Source: Nocardia arizonensis (GTDB lineage: Bacteria; Actinomycetota; Actinomycetes; Mycobacteriales; Mycobacteriaceae). From it: a stretch of 64,000 nucleotides of DNA. The translations under genes and the position numbers were made by a program. The stretch covers positions 186,001-250,000 of the forward strand of contig NZ_LGYZ01000133.1 in assembly GCF_001310275.1 (NCBI RefSeq), read 5' to 3'. Shown here in pieces: positions 61,444 to 64,000 of this stretch (its first letter is position 1; each line of letters opens with the position of its first letter). The notes beneath the pieces are model-generated. The model was not told where the DNA came from. It worked only from the letters and a program-made list of their open reading frames with translations, and made no database searches.

Positions 61444-61602
61444 GGTACCCCAACACCGGGCGAGTCCGGCCCAAACCCCTTGTGAGCCAGGCTCAGAAGC
61501 GGTACCCGGTACCGGGCTGACGCCTGGAACCCCCCCGTCCGGCGCACCGGCCGCCCTGCGGTGTGGCAGGCCGGTGGCGAAACGCCCCCGGTGCCGGGTA
61601 CC
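61444..61602. promoter_or_regulatory. Four GGTACC-containing sites between divergent genes
   Basis: GGTACC occurs at 61444-61449, 61501-61506, 61508-61513 and 61597-61602, with flanking similarity (CGGTACCCGGTACCGGG, CGGTGCCGGGTACC). It lies between the regulator (leftward) and the two small genes (rightward), the expected place for operators. Confidence 0.55.
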
Positions 61603-61645
61603 TCCGTCAATTTCGCTTGCTCTTGTTCAGCTACGGAGGATTCCG

Positions 61646-61861
61646 GTGACCACGAATTCGCTTGCCATGTACCAACTCATTGCCATGACGCGGCAGGAGG
61701 CCCACGCCACACCGCTCTCGCCGTTCACGATCGAACAGGCGCATGTAGTCATGCAGTTCCATGTGGCCTGCCGGGCGAATCAGTGCCCGCGCAAGGGCGC
61801 CGCGTTGGATGCGCTCGTGGCGGCGGAACGGGTGATCCTCGACCCGACGAAGCCGCAGTAG
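61646..61861 (+). CDS. Small Cys-motif protein, paralogue 1
   Basis: A 71-residue protein from GTG 61646 with GGAGGA 5 nt upstream. The C-terminal half carries AHVVMQFHVACRANQCPRKG and a following AALDALVAAERV. The pattern H-x3-C-x4-C-x-R-K is shared with the next gene, so the two are paralogues. Two Cys and a His could bind metal. No membrane segment. No known family comes to mind. Confidence 0.75.
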   Translation: MTTNSLAMYQLIAMTRQEAHATPLSPFTIEQAHVVMQFHVACRANQCPRKGAALDALVAAERVILDPTKPQ

Positions 61862-61876
61862 TGGGCAGGAAGCGAG

Positions 61877-62248
61877 ATGCTCATGCCGACATGGCTGAAC
61901 CTGTTCCTCGCCGGAATCGCTGGCGTCGCGGCCATCGGACTGCTGGTGGGCATCATGGCGCTGGCAACCAGTTTGGGCCGCGATCCAGACGGCGGCATGG
62001 CCAGCAGGCCGGCGCCAGCCAGGGATTCGGCATCAGGCCCGGCGACTAACGAGTCCGCCGCGGACATCTGGCCGCATTCCTGGACACACGACGCACCGGC
62101 CGAACCGCTCACAGCCGACGAAGCTCACCACGAGATGCAGGTGCATCGGACGTGTCGCCTGGATGGCTGTGCGCGAAAGACTGCCGCCTTCCGCACGCTC
62201 ATCGAGGCCGGACGGGTGACGCCGGATACGGGGCGGCAGAAGTATTGA
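61877..62248 (+). CDS. Small Cys-motif protein with N-terminal membrane helix, paralogue 2
   Basis: A 123-residue protein from ATG 61877, 15 bp after the previous stop. The N-terminal helix (LNLFLAGIAGVAAIGLLVGI) is a membrane anchor, then a Pro/Ala/Ser-rich linker, then the same domain as the neighbour: AHHEMQVHRTCRLDGCARKT with AAFRTLIEAGRV. The pair thus contains a soluble and a membrane-tethered version of one small domain. Both are in one operon, divergent from the HTH/TPR regulator. Confidence 0.75.
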   Translation: MLMPTWLNLFLAGIAGVAAIGLLVGIMALATSLGRDPDGGMASRPAPARDSASGPATNESAADIWPHSWTHDAPAEPLTADEAHHEMQVHRTCRLDGCARKTAAFRTLIEAGRVTPDTGRQKY

Positions 62249-62528
62249 GGAAACGGGTGTCGACACGCGGACGCGACGGTGGTGCAGTCGGTTTAGAGAT
62301 GCGCCCACTCCGGCACCTCGCGACGAGTTTCGGTCGGGGGACTCGTCATGCCGAGACGGGACGGTGCGAATGATGAGAGGGCCTGACGTAGCCACAGCCT
62401 GAGCCGACTTTCAGACATCTTCCAGCAAATGTTAAGAGTTTCGCGACATCGCGAGGATTAACCCGTAGAATTTGTGCAGGAATGCCATTGGGGGTGAAGA
62501 AATCGATCCAAACTATATCGCCGAGAGT

Positions 62529-64000
62529 GTGCGCCAGCCCAGATTACGCATTGCGTTAGCGACGCCTTCACCGGTAACACATAGAACTGCTGAGGAAAAT
62601 CTCGGCTTGGGCTTTCTTGCTGCTGCCCTGCGGAACGCTGGGCATACCGTGCATTTGTTTGATGCATGGCTGGAGGGGCTCGATGTTCCTGGTTTGGTTC
62701 GCAAGATCGTGTCTTTTGAGCCCGATCTTGTCGGTTTCGCAGCGTATAGATCAAATATCGAACCAGCAGTCGCAGCGATGACTACAATACGTCTTGTCCT
62801 GCCTGATATCCCTGTAATTGCTGGCGGATTCGGTCCAACATTTCACGCTGACGATTTTCTCAATGCCGGTTTCGATGTTGTGGCGATCGGCGAGGCAGAC
62901 AATACAATTCTGGACTTGGCCGATCACTATGCTTCCGGTAAGCCTCAACTGTCAGAGATATCGGGAATCGCGTATCGTGACAAGCTAGGCCAAAAAGACA
63001 CGATTTTACGTACCCAACCTCGGCGTCTGGTCGCTGATCTTAATCAGCTCCAGCTACCGGCACGAGATACGGTGGGGCTGTCTTTGAGTCGCCGCAGTCC
63101 CTCGCATGTGCAATCTTCCAGAGGGTGTCAGGCGTCGTGCGTATTTTGCTCCATTGTGGCGTTCGAGCGCATCTCGGAAGGGCCGCAATGGCGTCAGTAC
63201 TCAATTCCCAGGTTTGTTGATCAGATCGAAGACTTGGTATGTCGAGGTGTCCAACATATAAAAGTTGTTGACGATAGTTTCATAGAGCCTCCTCGGGATA
63301 CGGCGTGGTGTATCGAGTTGGCCAGCGAGATCGAGCGTCGAAAAATCAGAGTCTACTTACGGGGCCAGATACGAGCCGACAGAGTAGACGGTCCAACGAT
63401 CGCCGCCCTGGCTGATGCCGGATTCTGGTCATTCGCGTGCGGGATCGAGAACTTCGCCCGGACGGCCCTACGCCGAATGGCGAAGCGTGCGTCGATTGAG
63501 GCAAATCACATAGCGCTGCGGGAGTTTCGGAAAGCTGGGATAGTCGTTCAGGCGGGACATATCCTATTCGATAGGGATACGACGTTACAGGAACTCGAAA
63601 CCAACTACGCCGGGTTCACAAGATATCCGTGGACTATCTCGAAAGGCGTGTTCACCGAGATGTACGCAGCCACAGGAACAGCTTATACTCGGCGGCTGAT
63701 GAAGGCGGGATCGATTGCGCCAGGCGACGCAACGCCTGGCACGGGAGGTCTCGGAAATATGAGGTACGTCATTCGAAGTCCAAGAGCTCAGATAGTGTAC
63801 GCAGGACTCAAAACCTGGCAGAAAAGTCATTCTAGGATTTACGACATGACGATCGATCCACTGTCTGCGCCGAAAGCGATCGATCCCACACACCGGGTCA
63901 CCTTCCAGAGACTTAGTCTTGACTTGAGGCAGCAAGATTTGGAGACAATGCGCGGACTGCTACACCTCGCTCGGGAGATACCGGAGAAGGCCGAGTATCT
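62529..64000 (+). CDS. B12-binding-type radical SAM protein (3' end outside window)
   Basis: The frame is open to base 64000 (490 codons). The N-terminal 150 residues resemble a cobalamin-binding Rossmann domain (LRIALATPSP, GHTVHLFDAW, PDLVGFAAY, PVIAGGFGPTF, DVVAIGEAD) but the base-off His motif DxHxxG is absent. The radical SAM cluster Cys are C200-x3-C204-x2-C207 (GCQASCVFC). The catalysed reaction is unknown; relatives methylate or rearrange inert carbons. Low GC and five TTA codons mark recent transfer. The start is uncertain: GTG 62529 fits the domain, but TTG 62472 is in frame after the stop TAG 62466-62468. The 280-bp gap before it holds no gene I can support. Confidence 0.8.
   Translation, partial: MRQPRLRIALATPSPVTHRTAEENLGLGFLAAALRNAGHTVHLFDAWLEGLDVPGLVRKIVSFEPDLVGFAAYRSNIEPAVAAMTTIRLVLPDIPVIAGGFGPTFHADDFLNAGFDVVAIGEADNTILDLADHYASGKPQLSEISGIAYRDKLGQKDTILRTQPRRLVADLNQLQLPARDTVGLSLSRRSPSHVQSSRGCQASCVFCSIVAFERISEGPQWRQYSIPRFVDQIEDLVCRGVQHIKVVDDSFIEPPRDTAWCIELASEIERRKIRVYLRGQIRADRVDGPTIAALADAGFWSFACGIENFARTALRRMAKRASIEANHIALREFRKAGIVVQAGHILFDRDTTLQELETNYAGFTRYPWTISKGVFTEMYAATGTAYTRRLMKAGSIAPGDATPGTGGLGNMRYVIRSPRAQIVYAGLKTWQKSHSRIYDMTIDPLSAPKAIDPTHRVTFQRLSLDLRQQDLETMRGLLHLAREIPEKAEY

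Larger units (their letters stand above)
54601..64000. mobile_element. Integrative element in tRNA-Ser, left part only
   Basis: The left end is the tRNA-Ser gene (attL side) followed directly by a large serine integrase reading toward it. The cargo (DUF2441-like, DUF3892, 2H phosphoesterase-like, HTH/TPR regulator, small Cys-motif proteins, radical SAM) is hypothetical-rich and of mixed GC, unlike the flanking core genes. I searched by eye for a second copy of the tRNA 3' end and saw none, so the right end lies beyond 64000. No relaxase, FtsK/Tra or phage structural genes are visible here, so phage versus conjugative origin is open. Confidence 0.8.

Noticed and set aside
62482..62559. 25-codon frame from ATG 62482 just before the radical SAM start, as a precursor peptide
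   Set aside because: It overlaps the radical SAM reading frame and shows no leader/core pattern; it has a poor ribosome site.
54601..64000. Second copy of the tRNA-Ser 3' end marking the right boundary
   Set aside because: None found by eye in the window; the element must extend beyond base 64000.

Overview
The window reads as chromosome of a high-GC, mycolic-acid-type actinobacterium, most likely Nocardia or a close relative. This rests on base composition, on frequent leaderless and GTG starts, on a class-I cholesterol oxidase, and on a gene order matching the leuA to Rv3722c stretch of Mycobacterium tuberculosis: leuA, murT-gatD, recR, ybaB, an Rv3718c-like START protein, the tuberculostearic-acid pair (Rv3719/Rv3720-like), dnaX, and an Rv3722c-like aminotransferase followed by the SRP RNA gene. 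The genus is inferred; no rRNA is present.

Region 1 (1-8000) holds an LtrA fragment, a channel-like membrane protein, a Tat-exported cholesterol oxidase, a serine-less alpha/beta hydrolase lipoprotein, a TauE-type exporter and leuA with a leucine leader peptide and attenuator. A hexamer-repeat tract and a large palindrome follow. Region 2 (8000-14200) has a leaderless mini-ORF coupled to a proline-rich MinD-like ATPase, a Tat-exported flavoprotein, murT-gatD (lipid II amidation) and a VapBC module whose toxin is internally deleted. Region 3 (14200-23000) is a four-gene leftward operon: a DUF2126 transglutaminase protein, a circularly permuted ATP-grasp/alpha-E fusion, a second transglutaminase and a zinc metallopeptidase. 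It looks like a poorly characterised peptide-ligation and cleavage system.

Region 4 (23000-41000) is mostly core: recR-ybaB, a MerR regulator with a VOC protein, a START protein, the tuberculostearic-acid operon, a PknK-like kinase, the fadA-fadB beta-oxidation operon and dnaX. Region 5 (41000-54500) holds a CRP-like site, an MMPL exporter with its TetR and double operator, an Amt transporter, a zinc metallopeptidase, a DUF2207 protein, a ROK regulator behind a Cys-rich leader peptide, a HhH-GPD protein, a methyltransferase, the Rv3722c-like aminotransferase and the SRP RNA.

Region 6 (54601-64000) is the left part of an integrative element in tRNA-Ser(GGA). A large serine integrase ends inside the tRNA gene. 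Behind it lie a perfect 16-bp-arm palindrome, a DUF2441-like gene between two diverged copies of a 55-bp hairpin repeat, an AT-rich stretch with DnaA-box-like motifs, a DUF3892 protein, a 2H-phosphoesterase-like protein, an HTH/TPR regulator, a cluster of GGTACC sites, two paralogous small Cys-motif proteins, and a low-GC radical SAM gene running off the window. No right end of the element is visible here.
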